Source of the DNA: a bacterium
GTDB lineage: Bacteria > Planctomycetota > Phycisphaerae > Phycisphaerales > UBA1924
Direction of reading: 5' to 3'
NCBI GenBank assembly: GCA_002401225.1
Contig: NVSM01000015.1
Span: forward strand, 28,519-42,737
DNA length: 14,219 bases
In this document: positions 1 through 7,273 of the stretch, one piece after another
How positions within the stretch are numbered: position 1 is the first letter of the stretch
Layout: every line of letters starts with the position of its first letter
Notes under the pieces: generated by a model
Told to the model about the DNA's origin: nothing
The model's database searches: none
The model's input: the letters and a program-made list of their open reading frames with translations, nothing else
Translations under genes and position numbers: made by a program

Positions 1-1
1 G

Positions 2-280
2 ATGGGCAAGGAATCCTCGCTCGGCGAACCTGAAGTATCTGTCATCGAGGTCGTCATGCGTCCATACTTCCCAGAGCTGCCCGCCAAAGTGATCGGCGTC
101 TGCCTGCCTTACATCGTTGTAGAACGAGAAAACCGCAAGACCGACATGATCGACACCCGTTCCGAACGGCTCGCCAAGGTGCCCAAGCGATTCGCCAAGG
201 CTGCCCGCAAGTCACACCTCCCCAAGAAGGACAAGAAGAAGAAAAAATCCAAATCCAAGAAAGGAAAAAAGAAGAAATAA
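2..280 (+). CDS. Small lysine-rich basic protein, possibly 5'-truncated by the window edge
   Basis: I do not recognise this protein. The reading frame gives 92 residues from an ATG at the second base of the window. With no upstream sequence, the true start may lie outside, so treat it as possibly partial. The first 45 residues or so are mixed, with a hydrophobic stretch around IGVCLPYIVVE. After that the protein is strongly basic. The last 20 residues are almost entirely lysine, broken by Ser, Gly and Asp, which suggests a disordered nucleic-acid-binding or ribosome-associated tail; that is inference from composition only. Its stop is followed 4 bases later by a long GC-rich hairpin, which supports a real transcription unit ending here. 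The lysines use both AAG and AAA and sit in a frame that stays open up to a clean terminator. Confidence 0.6.
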   Translation: MGKESSLGEPEVSVIEVVMRPYFPELPAKVIGVCLPYIVVERENRKTDMIDTRSERLAKVPKRFAKAARKSHLPKKDKKKKKSKSKKGKKKK

Positions 281-284
281 CCAC

Positions 285-326
285 ACCCGCCCGACGAGCA
301 TTTTGCTCGCCGGGCGGGTATTGTTT
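285..326 (+). terminator. Intrinsic terminator-like hairpin after the lysine-rich gene
   Basis: Bases 285-300 pair with 304-319: a 9-base arm (ACCCGCCCG / CGGGCGGGT), one A/C mismatch, then a 6-base arm (CGAGCA / TGCTCG) around a TTT loop. The stem is very GC-rich, but the following tract (ATTGTTT) is only moderately T-rich. The hairpin lies between the stop of the lysine-rich gene and the ogt start codon, ending only 10 bases before the latter. Confidence 0.75.
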
Positions 327-329
327 GGT

Positions 330-872
330 ATGCCAACCGAAACAACCATCCTCATCTCGAAACAGTTCCAAACCCCGCTGTGCCCAATGATCGCCGCCAC
401 CACAGACCGCGGCATCTGCCTGCTCGAAATGGGATCGCCCGAACGCCAAGATCGTGAGCACGCCGAACTCGAATCAGCATTCGATTGCCTAATGACACCC
501 GGAAACCATCCGCTTCTCGATCAACTCGAAGCAGAACTGATGGCTTATTTCACCGGCGATCTGCAAAGCTTCACCGTCCCACTCGACACTCCCGCGACCG
601 AGTGGCAACGGCAGGTCTGGAACGCACTGAGCACCATCCCCTATGGGCAGACTGTGTCGTATGGGCAACTGGCACAACAGCTCGACAATCCGGGCGGATC
701 GCGAGCTGTTGGATTAGCCAACGGCAAAAACCGTGTCTCGATTGTCATCCCCTGCCATCGCGTCATCGCAGCCGACGGCACCCTGCATGGCTATGGCGGC
801 GGGCTCGATCGCAAACGCTGGTTGCTCGATCATGAACAACTCCACAGCGGCGCGGGGCTTTTTACTCAGTAA
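330..872 (+). CDS. ogt: Methylated-DNA--[protein]-cysteine S-methyltransferase (O6-alkylguanine-DNA alkyltransferase)
   Basis: A suicide DNA-repair protein that moves the alkyl group from O6-alkylguanine (and O4-alkylthymine) in DNA to its own cysteine. Counting from the ATG at 330 it has 180 residues, normal for the Ogt/AGT family. The N-terminal part (about 1-80) is the variable ribonuclease-H-like domain. The C-terminal DNA-binding/active-site domain starts near EWQRQVW (91-97), carries IPYGQTVSYGQLA and the AVGLANGKN segment, and has the signature IPCHRVI with acceptor Cys142, followed by GYGGGLDRKRWLL. The family's usual proline after the Asn (NP) is Arg here. A TTG at 303 in the same frame lies inside the terminator stem and is rejected. 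No clear ribosome-binding site precedes the ATG; the nearest G-rich run is the 3' arm of that terminator. The gene converges on the next one with 8 bases between stops. Confidence 0.95.
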   Translation: MPTETTILISKQFQTPLCPMIAATTDRGICLLEMGSPERQDREHAELESAFDCLMTPGNHPLLDQLEAELMAYFTGDLQSFTVPLDTPATEWQRQVWNALSTIPYGQTVSYGQLAQQLDNPGGSRAVGLANGKNRVSIVIPCHRVIAADGTLHGYGGGLDRKRWLLDHEQLHSGAGLFTQ

Positions 873-880
873 CAACCAAC

Positions 881-1552
881 TCAACGACGACGGCGAGTCA
901 TCATGACGCCGCCGATGCTAAAGAGCGCCATCGAACCCGAGTTGGGAACGACAAGACGGATCTCAGTGGCAACAAAGTCGAGCGATGCAACAGCCGAGTC
1001 ACGCAAATTGAAGTTGAAGGTCACATCACTGACATTTGAAAAATCAAAGCTCGGTGAGACCATCAGATCACCAAGTATAAAAGATGCGGTATATTCCATA
1101 CTCGCAGGCACCGAAATCACACCATGCGCGGTGCCGCTGGCGCTTGTCATGATCACTTCAATATCAAAGACCTGATCGGAGAGCAAGAAATCGATCTCAA
1201 AGCTCTCAGCTCCCAACGCTGAAAAGTCCATGCTGCTGTTGGTTGATTGATCGCCCAACTGGTTGTAGCTGATCGATGCACCTTGCTCGGTGCCGATACC
1301 CGAGTTAAAGAACACGGCTCCAGCATCGCTGCCGGAGTTAAACATCGTATCGAGTGTGAACGATGCACCCTGTGCGAATGGATCGTTGAAGATCACCGCA
1401 GTGAAGGACGCTGCCCCACCAAGGTGCCCATTTGGAAGCACATCGAAATCGTCCCACAACAATGAAGTTGCCAAACCTGCGTTTGCGACGCTGGTGCCCA
1501 TCGCCAATGCGATCAATGCGATAGAACTTGCCTGCTTTTTCATCCGATACAT
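881..1552 (-). CDS. Exported protein with PEP-CTERM-like C-terminal sorting signal
   Basis: An unidentified secreted or envelope protein of 223 residues. It begins with a signal peptide: MYRMKKQ, a hydrophobic stretch (SSIALIALAMGTSV), and a likely cut after ANA. The mature part is rich in Ser, Ala, Phe, Asp and Gly, poor in Cys and Lys, and looks like a beta-rich surface domain. The C-terminus has the tripartite layout of PEP-CTERM-type sorting tails: a VPNSGSMA motif, a hydrophobic segment (LFSIGGVMM) and a basic end (TRRRR). In such systems this tail is recognised by an exosortase; none is in the window. The ATG at 1552 is preferred because AGAAGGGG lies 8 bases upstream. An in-frame TTG at 1558 is too close to that site, and the ATG at 1543 is a possible shorter start. 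A 192-base gap separates it from the pseudouridine synthase gene upstream, so it probably has its own promoter. Confidence 0.8.
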   Translation of the reverse strand: MYRMKKQASSIALIALAMGTSVANAGLATSLLWDDFDVLPNGHLGGAASFTAVIFNDPFAQGASFTLDTMFNSGSDAGAVFFNSGIGTEQGASISYNQLGDQSTNSSMDFSALGAESFEIDFLLSDQVFDIEVIMTSASGTAHGVISVPASMEYTASFILGDLMVSPSFDFSNVSDVTFNFNLRDSAVASLDFVATEIRLVVPNSGSMALFSIGGVMMTRRRR

Positions 1553-1744
1553 AGCCAATACCCCTTCTCACGAGATTCGCCAAGCCCCCTGATCTCACTT
1601 TGGCACATGCTCAAAGCGGATCACAGCTCGGTTCACTCTTCAAGAGGCCACAGATCGGCCCAGATGCCACAAAAACCAAGAGATTCTCGGACATTTGTTC
1701 AAAATTCGACCAAAGGGTACAGAATACTCAATCACGGCACAGAC

Positions 1745-2920
1745 TCAAAGCCCGAGCTTCGCCATCGCCACCGTATTCTCGATCTCAACAACAGACACTT
1801 CGCCCTCATCACGCAAGTGCGCGATCAACGCTGCCATTTCGTCTCGAATCGGCGCGACGAACTCCATAGGCTCATCATTCAACGGGTGGGTAAACCCAAG
1901 CAACGCTGCGTGCAACGCCTGGCGTTCGATCATTGCCTTACCGTCATTGCCAACAAACGGCTTGCCCATATACATGTCATCGCCGACAATCGGATATCCG
2001 ATATGCGACAAATGCACACGGATCTGATGCGTTCGGCCAGTTAACAGCTCAAGTTCGACAAGCGTATATTTTCGAGTCGAAGATTTTTTCCGCAATCCCG
2101 GAAGTTCATACCGCTCACGCACCCGACAAATCGTCTTGCTCGGCTTGCCGAGATTGTCATACCGAACCACACGCTTCTCGCGCGATCCCTTCGCATGCGA
2201 AAGATGCGGGCCCAACGGCAAGTCGATCAACTGCTCGTCACGCTCGACCCAGCCTTGCACAACCGCGAGGTATCGCTTATCGACTTCACGCTCTTCAAAC
2301 TTCTTGCCCATCTTCCAATGCGCTTCGTCGTTCTTGGCAAACACGATGCACCCAGATGTGTGGCGATCAAGCCGATGAACAACGCCCGGGCGTGCGAACT
2401 CTTCGCCAACTGATGACAACTCACCCGATGCCTTCTGCTCGAAATGATGCACCAACGCATTAAGCATCGTCCCCCGATTCTCGGCTCGCGCCGGATGTAC
2501 GATAATATCTGGCTGCTTGTTGATTACCAGAATATGCTCATCTTCAAATAATACAGCGAGCGGGATATCGTCCCCCTCGATCTCGCCGCTTGGTGGCGGC
2601 GGGATCATCAGCTCAATCTTGTCGCCCAGGCGAAGCTTGGTCGATGCCTTGGCCCGCTTGGCGTTCACCGTTGCGCCACCAGAATCGATCAGCACTTGCA
2701 GCTGATTTCGACTCATAAAAGTGATTCGAGATGTGAGATATTTATCGAGCCGATCTTTAACATCGCGCATCATTTCGAACGGCACACAAAGCACAAACTC
2801 GTCATCGCCCTGCTCACGCGCATGGATATACGCCTGACGCACAGCCTCGCCGTCAACCTTGCCACCGGGTTTGATAAATGTTTCATCCACCGATTCGCGT
2901 GGGCGATCTTCCGGGTTCAT
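1745..2920 (-). CDS. RluA-family 23S rRNA pseudouridine synthase (RluC/RluD type, with S4 domain)
   Basis: Converts specific uridines in RNA, most likely 23S rRNA, to pseudouridine. From the ATG at 2920 it has 391 residues. A non-conserved N-terminal stretch of about 50 residues precedes an S4 RNA-binding domain (about 55-107, including LDKYLTSR and RLGDKIEL). The catalytic domain follows, with GVVHRLDRHTSG (catalytic Asp185) and the later family motif GRTHQIRVHL (295-304). The S4 plus catalytic layout is that of RluC/RluD rather than RluA; the target uridines cannot be told from the sequence. GGAG lies 5 bases before the ATG at 2920. An in-frame GTG at 2935 would overlap the upstream TGA as GTGA and add 5 residues, so it is a real alternative. 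Either way the gene is tightly coupled to the TPR-like membrane protein gene upstream. Confidence 0.93.
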   Translation of the reverse strand: MNPEDRPRESVDETFIKPGGKVDGEAVRQAYIHAREQGDDEFVLCVPFEMMRDVKDRLDKYLTSRITFMSRNQLQVLIDSGGATVNAKRAKASTKLRLGDKIELMIPPPPSGEIEGDDIPLAVLFEDEHILVINKQPDIIVHPARAENRGTMLNALVHHFEQKASGELSSVGEEFARPGVVHRLDRHTSGCIVFAKNDEAHWKMGKKFEEREVDKRYLAVVQGWVERDEQLIDLPLGPHLSHAKGSREKRVVRYDNLGKPSKTICRVRERYELPGLRKKSSTRKYTLVELELLTGRTHQIRVHLSHIGYPIVGDDMYMGKPFVGNDGKAMIERQALHAALLGFTHPLNDEPMEFVAPIRDEMAALIAHLRDEGEVSVVEIENTVAMAKLGL

Positions 2921-2931
2921 GCCCGCTCCAC

Positions 2932-3813
2932 TCACGGCGATTCAGATTCGGTTGCCGGATCAACTTCTGCTTCTGGTTCTGATTCTGCTTCTGATTCATC
3001 CGCAACTTCCTCAACAGGATCTGTCACGAGCGACGCATCAGGTTGGACATCACTGATTGAATCAAGCAACTCTTGGATCTGCTCTTGGGTCAGTGTCGGC
3101 GTGTCTTCGCCGGGCAGGAGGATAAGTTCTTCCTTGCTCGGCAATGGAATCACTACTTTGAGCGCATCAAGATTTTCGACCCGCTGCTGGGCGAAGTTGG
3201 CGACCGCAGGATATTGCGATGCTGTCGCAAGGCTTGCCAGTTTGTTGTACATGCTCGCAGCACCATCAAAGTCTCGCTTGCCTTCTTGAACCGTTGCCAA
3301 TCGGCTCATCGCCTGCATTGCCAAAAGCTCTTTGCCTTCGACGCCCCCAACACGATCAAGAATCTGCTGAGCAACCGTGCCGGCCTGCTCAAGATAAACC
3401 TGGCGTTGATCGTCGTCGAGCATATCTGCATCTTCAGGCATGCCGGTCTCTGGGTTCGGAACCGCGCCGGGTTGAACACCGATCATAAACGCATTGAGGT
3501 ACAAATCGGTTGTCGTAAGCAACGCCATCTCGGAGACCGACCGCACACCTTCGTACTCGGCAGCGAGTGTCTTGAGTGATGCTGGCGAAGGGTTCCCGCC
3601 TTGGGTGGCCGATGCGAGTTCGCTAAATGCCTGATCAATACGAGCAACCTTCTGGCGATCAAGATATTGCAACCCCGCCCAGATACCCGCAGCCACAGCC
3701 AGCGTCAAAAGCACAGGCGAACTCCACTTGCTCAAAAAGTCAATAAACTCCTGATTGACCCGTGAGCCCTCAAGCCCTTTACCCATACTGATATCTGTTT
3801 GCCGATCGTCCAT
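2932..3813 (-). CDS. Single-pass membrane protein with TPR-like outer domain and acidic tail (YfgM-like architecture)
   Basis: 293 residues. A short polar N-terminus (1-30) is followed by one membrane helix (about 33-50, PVLLTLAVAAGIWAGLQYL). A largely helical, Ala/Leu/Gln-rich region (55-215) comes next. Its last repeat-like piece (about 163-195: MQAMSRLATVQEG, then FDGAASMYNKLASL) has TPR character. The tail from about 240 is low-complexity and strongly acidic (Glu, Asp, Ser, Pro). This matches the YfgM/TPR_21 layout of a cytoplasmic stub, one helix and an exported TPR domain, which in proteobacteria works near the Sec translocon and periplasmic chaperones. The assignment is by architecture only. 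AGAGG sits 7 bases before the ATG. Its stop meets the RluA-family gene downstream, so the two are probably co-transcribed. A 183-base gap lies upstream. Confidence 0.8.
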   Translation of the reverse strand: MDDRQTDISMGKGLEGSRVNQEFIDFLSKWSSPVLLTLAVAAGIWAGLQYLDRQKVARIDQAFSELASATQGGNPSPASLKTLAAEYEGVRSVSEMALLTTTDLYLNAFMIGVQPGAVPNPETGMPEDADMLDDDQRQVYLEQAGTVAQQILDRVGGVEGKELLAMQAMSRLATVQEGKRDFDGAASMYNKLASLATASQYPAVANFAQQRVENLDALKVVIPLPSKEELILLPGEDTPTLTQEQIQELLDSISDVQPDASLVTDPVEEVADESEAESEPEAEVDPATESESP

Positions 3814-3865
3814 AACGGAACCTCTACTTATCTATCTCAGAACGCGTCAACCCATTGCACTCAAT

Positions 3866-3893
3866 CGGTTTCCACATCCCGGTTTCCATATCT
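3866..3893. repeat. Two tandem 14-base copies of CGGTTTCCAYATCY upstream of the TPR-like gene
   Basis: CGGTTTCCACATCC (3866-3879) is followed immediately by CGGTTTCCATATCT (3880-3893), with 12 of 14 bases identical. It lies in the 183-base gap upstream of the minus-strand TPR-like gene, about 55-80 bases before that start codon. It could be a pair of binding sites for a regulator acting on the helical repeat, or chance. Confidence 0.4.
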
Positions 3894-3996
3894 CATTGTG
3901 TCGTCTAGCCAGTCGCCTAGCGGGTGCAATCGTAGCATCTCAACGCACCAAAGGCACCCATAATTATCCGCCAGCACCGAGTTGGTACCATACCTA

Positions 3997-4986
3997 TCAA
4001 ACCCGGATACCGCTCCAGAACGCCCAAGGCCGCGAATCTGCAAGTGCCGATGCAGGCACAAGCGACTCTTTGATCTGCGAAACAAGCAACTCGAGCCCCA
4101 CCATTTGCCCATTTTCACCAATAGAGACCGCTGCATCAATCCTGCAACAATGCCTACCCAGATCCGCCCGTGTGCCTACCCGAACTCGTGAAACATTGGC
4201 TCCAATCACCGATTCGAGTCGATCGTCGAGCGTACCCGAATCATCATTCGAATCGATACACTGCACCACGCATTGGGCTTGCGCCACGATCCGCCGAGCA
4301 AGTTCAATCTCTTCACCATCGGCAATCCGCTCATCAATCCCAGGCGTGTCGATCCAACGCACCACCAACCCACCCAGATCAACCAACACCCCAACATGGT
4401 CACGCGTTGTCCCGGGCATATCTGCAACAATCGCAATCTGTTGACCAGCAAGCGCGTTGATCAGTGTCGACTTGCCGACATTCGCTCGTCCAACCGCAGC
4501 AACAATCGGAGGCTCGATCAGCCGACCAAGCACATTGTCATCCGCAGTCTCTTTGTATTTTTTTGCTTCATGAATCAATCGCACACCAACCGATGCCCAC
4601 CGTGCCGGCTGGTCTAACAGCAGATCAACCGCCAACGGGCTCGACGCTTGCGACAATGCATAGAGCATCCACGCTTCGACCTCAGACTCCGCTTCTCGAT
4701 AGATCTCGCAAGGCTCAACACATTCCCGATGCTCCACCCCTCGCTCGGCGAGTGCTTGCGAAATCGCACGAACAATCGCAATCCCACCGTGAGGCATCAG
4801 CATAATGGAGTGTTCATCAAGCCGAAGGATCACACCTTCATCAATGTCGAAAAGATTCCCAAGCCGAACGCTGCCCATCTTTGGATCAATCAATCCGATC
4901 GCTTGTGGATCATCATGCACCACCCGGATCATCGCGATCGCACCCACTGCCGATCGCGGAGTTTGCACTGTGTGATGCGCGTCCAT
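3997..4986 (-). CDS. Shortened MnmE(TrmE)-like GTPase lacking the catalytic CxGK tail
   Basis: 329 residues, against roughly 450 for true MnmE. The N-terminus keeps traces of the MnmE tetrahydrofolate-binding domain: SAVGAIAMIRV (12-22) resembles the family's GAIGIIRL, and PHGG (65-68) resembles its HGHGG. The large second helical part and the C-terminal CxGK tail that carries MnmE's modification cysteine are absent; the protein ends in WSGIRV. The GTPase core is well formed: P-loop GRANVGKS (166-173), GTTRD switch I (192-196) and DTPG (213-216). The G4 guanine-specificity motif, normally NKxD, reads TRAD (272-275). True MnmE works with MnmG on tRNA wobble uridine; without the tail this protein probably cannot do that reaction. 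The start overlaps the coaX stop as TGATG, so translation is likely coupled. An Era/Der-like role is an alternative. Confidence 0.85.
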   Translation of the reverse strand: MDAHHTVQTPRSAVGAIAMIRVVHDDPQAIGLIDPKMGSVRLGNLFDIDEGVILRLDEHSIMLMPHGGIAIVRAISQALAERGVEHRECVEPCEIYREAESEVEAWMLYALSQASSPLAVDLLLDQPARWASVGVRLIHEAKKYKETADDNVLGRLIEPPIVAAVGRANVGKSTLINALAGQQIAIVADMPGTTRDHVGVLVDLGGLVVRWIDTPGIDERIADGEEIELARRIVAQAQCVVQCIDSNDDSGTLDDRLESVIGANVSRVRVGTRADLGRHCCRIDAAVSIGENGQMVGLELLVSQIKESLVPASALADSRPWAFWSGIRV

Positions 4987-5837
4987 CAGTCGTTGTCCTG
5001 ATCATCTTGCTCATTCTCATTGTCGATGATCATTTTGCATGCGACGCGGATGCCATGAAGTTGAAGGTCAGGGACGAATGCCTCGATGAGTTCATCATCT
5101 TCGAGCAGCCCCATATCGCCTCCGGTCGCGATGATTTGTGGATATCCTTCATAAAACTGAGCGTATCGCTCCGCCAAATACCGCACCGCACCACCCGCAG
5201 CAGCAGCCACACCCAAAATCATCGCATCATCAGTCTGCTTGCCTGGCTCGAAAGAACTTGGATCGAGCTTGCGATACTTCAACTCTGGCAGATGCGAAGT
5301 GCTTGTGTGCATTGATTCAAGCATGGTCGACACGCCAGGCATGATTGCCCCGCCATGATACACGCCTTCGCCATCCACAAAGTCAATCGTGATCGCAGTA
5401 CCCAGATCAACCACAACACATGCTTGTTTCACGACATCAAACGCACCGATCGCGCAGAGCAGCCGATCTTGCCCGACGCTCTTTTCACCAGATTCGGTAA
5501 GCGTGTGGCGAATCGGGATCTCGATATCTCGACCAAGCCGATAGATTGACCAACCGAACTTCGATTTGATCTCATCTTCGATCGAATCAGCATCTTCTTG
5601 CGACACCGTCGACATCAGAACCACAGGCTCATCAGATCCAAACTCAAACTCATCGAACAACGCAGCGACAAACGATGCGATATCACCAGATTGATCACTC
5701 GAAAGCGATTGGGCTTTGACACATTCGGTGCCTTGGAGCACCCCAACCCGTGTGCGAGTATTCCCCACCGCGATCGCGATAAAAGTATCCATCGAGTGAG
5801 GTAAATTAGCAGCGTTTGAAAGCATTGGATCAATCAT
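4986..5837 (-). CDS. coaX: Type III pantothenate kinase
   Basis: Phosphorylates pantothenate, the first step of coenzyme A synthesis, in the cytoplasm. The full frame gives 283 residues. The ASKHA-fold phosphate-1 motif reads AVGNTRTRVG (23-32). The usual leading Asp of the DxGNT motif is Ala23, which is unusual. The rest is typical of CoaX: SVGQDRLLCAIGA with the GxDR aspartate (Asp124), VVDLGTAITIDFV (142-154), GGAIMPG (162-168) and IIATGGD (235-241). The tail after about 270 is acidic. The start is uncertain. The ATG at 5837 gives 283 residues, with a GAGGGG run about 12 bases upstream. The ATG at 5792 (MDTFIAIAVGN) fits the family's usual N-terminus better but has no visible ribosome-binding site. 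This is the first gene of the minus-strand block, and the GTPase gene overlaps its stop. Confidence 0.93.
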   Translation of the reverse strand: MIDPMLSNAANLPHSMDTFIAIAVGNTRTRVGVLQGTECVKAQSLSSDQSGDIASFVAALFDEFEFGSDEPVVLMSTVSQEDADSIEDEIKSKFGWSIYRLGRDIEIPIRHTLTESGEKSVGQDRLLCAIGAFDVVKQACVVVDLGTAITIDFVDGEGVYHGGAIMPGVSTMLESMHTSTSHLPELKYRKLDPSSFEPGKQTDDAMILGVAAAAGGAVRYLAERYAQFYEGYPQIIATGGDMGLLEDDELIEAFVPDLQLHGIRVACKMIIDNENEQDDQDND

Positions 5838-5907
5838 GGCGGATCATAACCCCTCAAACCCGTCGGCTCTTGTCCAAATCCAAACTCCTCGACACTTGAG
5901 CCTACCT

Positions 5908-5913
5908 ATTATA
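5908..5913 (-). promoter_or_regulatory. Candidate -10 box (TATAAT) for the coaX block
   Basis: On the minus strand the sequence reads GTATATAATAGG, with a perfect TATAAT about 70 bases before the coaX ATG at 5837. I see no good -35 at 16-18 bases, so recognition by the housekeeping sigma factor is uncertain. The same AT-rich patch could serve the divergent plus-strand gene at 5949 (TATTAT at 5907-5912), also without a clear -35. It is the only AT-rich patch in the 111-base divergent spacer. Confidence 0.4.
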
Positions 5914-5948
5914 TACATTCCGAGCCTCAGACGCCCCAAAGGATTTCC

Positions 5949-6956
5949 ATGCCCACCTGCCTTATCGATCCATCAATTGAACGCAAGTCCGTCAAAGGCT
6001 TCGCGTTCCCCCTCGGGGTTTACCCCGTCGAGCCCATGACACCAATCGCGGGATATGTGGCCGAGTTCGAACAAGCAGACAACGCTGAAGAGATGGACGA
6101 GTGGGAAGCTTGGCCAGATCAATATGTCTTCGATATCGTCATCCCCTCAGATCGGATCGAACCGTTCTGGCATCAAATCTTCGCGATGATCCCCGGGCGC
6201 GTGTTTCCGATCATCGACTATATAGGACACGATGCCCACCGCGAGATCGATCCATATATGGCCTACGAGCCTATCGGCAAAGAAAAGATCATCGATGCCC
6301 TGCGCCAATACCGCCCGTTCTTCTTCGAAGACGGAATGGTCGGGTTCGGTGCCGTCTCCGAAAACCCCTTCTTCTATGTATTCATCGACGAACACAAAAT
6401 CATGACCATCCGCGTCGAAGCATCCTTTAAGTCGCGCGTAGAGAAGCTACTGGCAGCCTTTGACCTTGAGTCCTGTGAAGAACCCGCAGGAGCAGATTCG
6501 GCATCCCATGAACATCGCTCGATCTTGGTCACCGCGCCCGAACGCCCCGACCTGCTCACCGGCGACGAGATCCTCGAACGCATGCGCGACACCTGGCGAC
6601 TGGTTCTCAATGTCGATCCAGAGGCAAATGTGGATGACGAGGGCAATGATCTCGGAATTACGCCTTGGCGATGCCTGACCCGATACGCCACCGATCAAAC
6701 ACCAGACGACAAGTATGCAGAGGTCTTCCTGACAGCGGAGTGCATCCGCCAAGCAGAGGAACTCGCCCAGCAAAGCATCACCGAAAGCCTCGACTATCAG
6801 GGCGAATGGCTCGATGTCGTCATCATCAATGCAGACCGAATTACAGTCGAGCAACTCAAAGAAGCACTCACAAATGACAAGAAATCTAAACCATTCAATG
6901 CGAAGACCTTAGAGTCTTCAAAGATGCTTACGATCCGGTTTATTCTTCCCGAATAG
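5949..6956 (+). CDS. Unrecognised acidic cytoplasmic protein
   Basis: 335 residues that I cannot assign to a family. There is no signal peptide or membrane helix. The composition is acidic, with many Glu/Asp and aromatic residues. It appears to have two parts. The first (about 1-170) contains VFDIVIPSDRIEPFWHQIF, a run of Tyr/Pro/Phe-rich segments, and beta-like FFYVFIDEHKIMTIRVEA. A Ser/Ala/Glu-rich linker (about 173-190) leads to a second alpha/beta part (about 192-335) that ends with IINADRITVEQLKEALT and a final strand MLTIRFIL. No catalytic motif stands out. AAAGGA lies 5 bases before the ATG, a good ribosome-binding site that fixes the start. The gene is transcribed divergently from coaX over a 111-base spacer and stands alone; about 500 bases without a gene follow. 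Codon use resembles its neighbours, so it looks native. Confidence 0.85.
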   Translation: MPTCLIDPSIERKSVKGFAFPLGVYPVEPMTPIAGYVAEFEQADNAEEMDEWEAWPDQYVFDIVIPSDRIEPFWHQIFAMIPGRVFPIIDYIGHDAHREIDPYMAYEPIGKEKIIDALRQYRPFFFEDGMVGFGAVSENPFFYVFIDEHKIMTIRVEASFKSRVEKLLAAFDLESCEEPAGADSASHEHRSILVTAPERPDLLTGDEILERMRDTWRLVLNVDPEANVDDEGNDLGITPWRCLTRYATDQTPDDKYAEVFLTAECIRQAEELAQQSITESLDYQGEWLDVVIINADRITVEQLKEALTNDKKSKPFNAKTLESSKMLTIRFILPE

Positions 6957-7273
6957 CAACGCTCAATCCCGGTTTGCAGCAACCCGCAAGGCCGACTCTT
7001 GCTTGGATTCAGAGGGAGATGTTGCAAGATCGGTGATCTTATGGAACCAAACCTGTTCCACGCTCGAATAGCCCGGGTACTTGGGACCACACGGTGCAGC
7101 CCCGCTTCTGCATCTATTAAGTACATGACGATGACCATAGAAGGAAAACAGAAAATAGACACGAAAGAGCAAACTCATTGCTGTTGGGATTTGCGATTCT
7201 GGTTCAACCCCGGTATCGTCCTCCTCCGTGCATGAGTCGCCAACCGGCAGGCTTTGGCTTGGATAAACTATGG

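Noticed and set aside
303..329. TTG at 303 as an upstream start for ogt
   Set aside because: It lies inside the terminator loop and stem and would add nine residues not expected in the family; the ATG at 330 gives a normal-length protein.
3755..4444. 229-residue plus-strand open frame across the TPR/GTPase spacer
   Set aside because: Ser/Thr/Pro/Arg-rich shadow of two well-supported minus-strand genes, with no ribosome-binding site.
6980..7130. Possible 6S-like or other known structured RNA in the gap
   Set aside because: Several short stems can be drawn, but no conserved core of 6S RNA, tmRNA, RNase P RNA or SRP RNA is visible.
6999..7235. 78-residue open frame on the plus strand in the same gap
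   Set aside because: TTG start without a ribosome-binding site, no recognisable features, and it overlaps the opposite-strand frame over its whole length.
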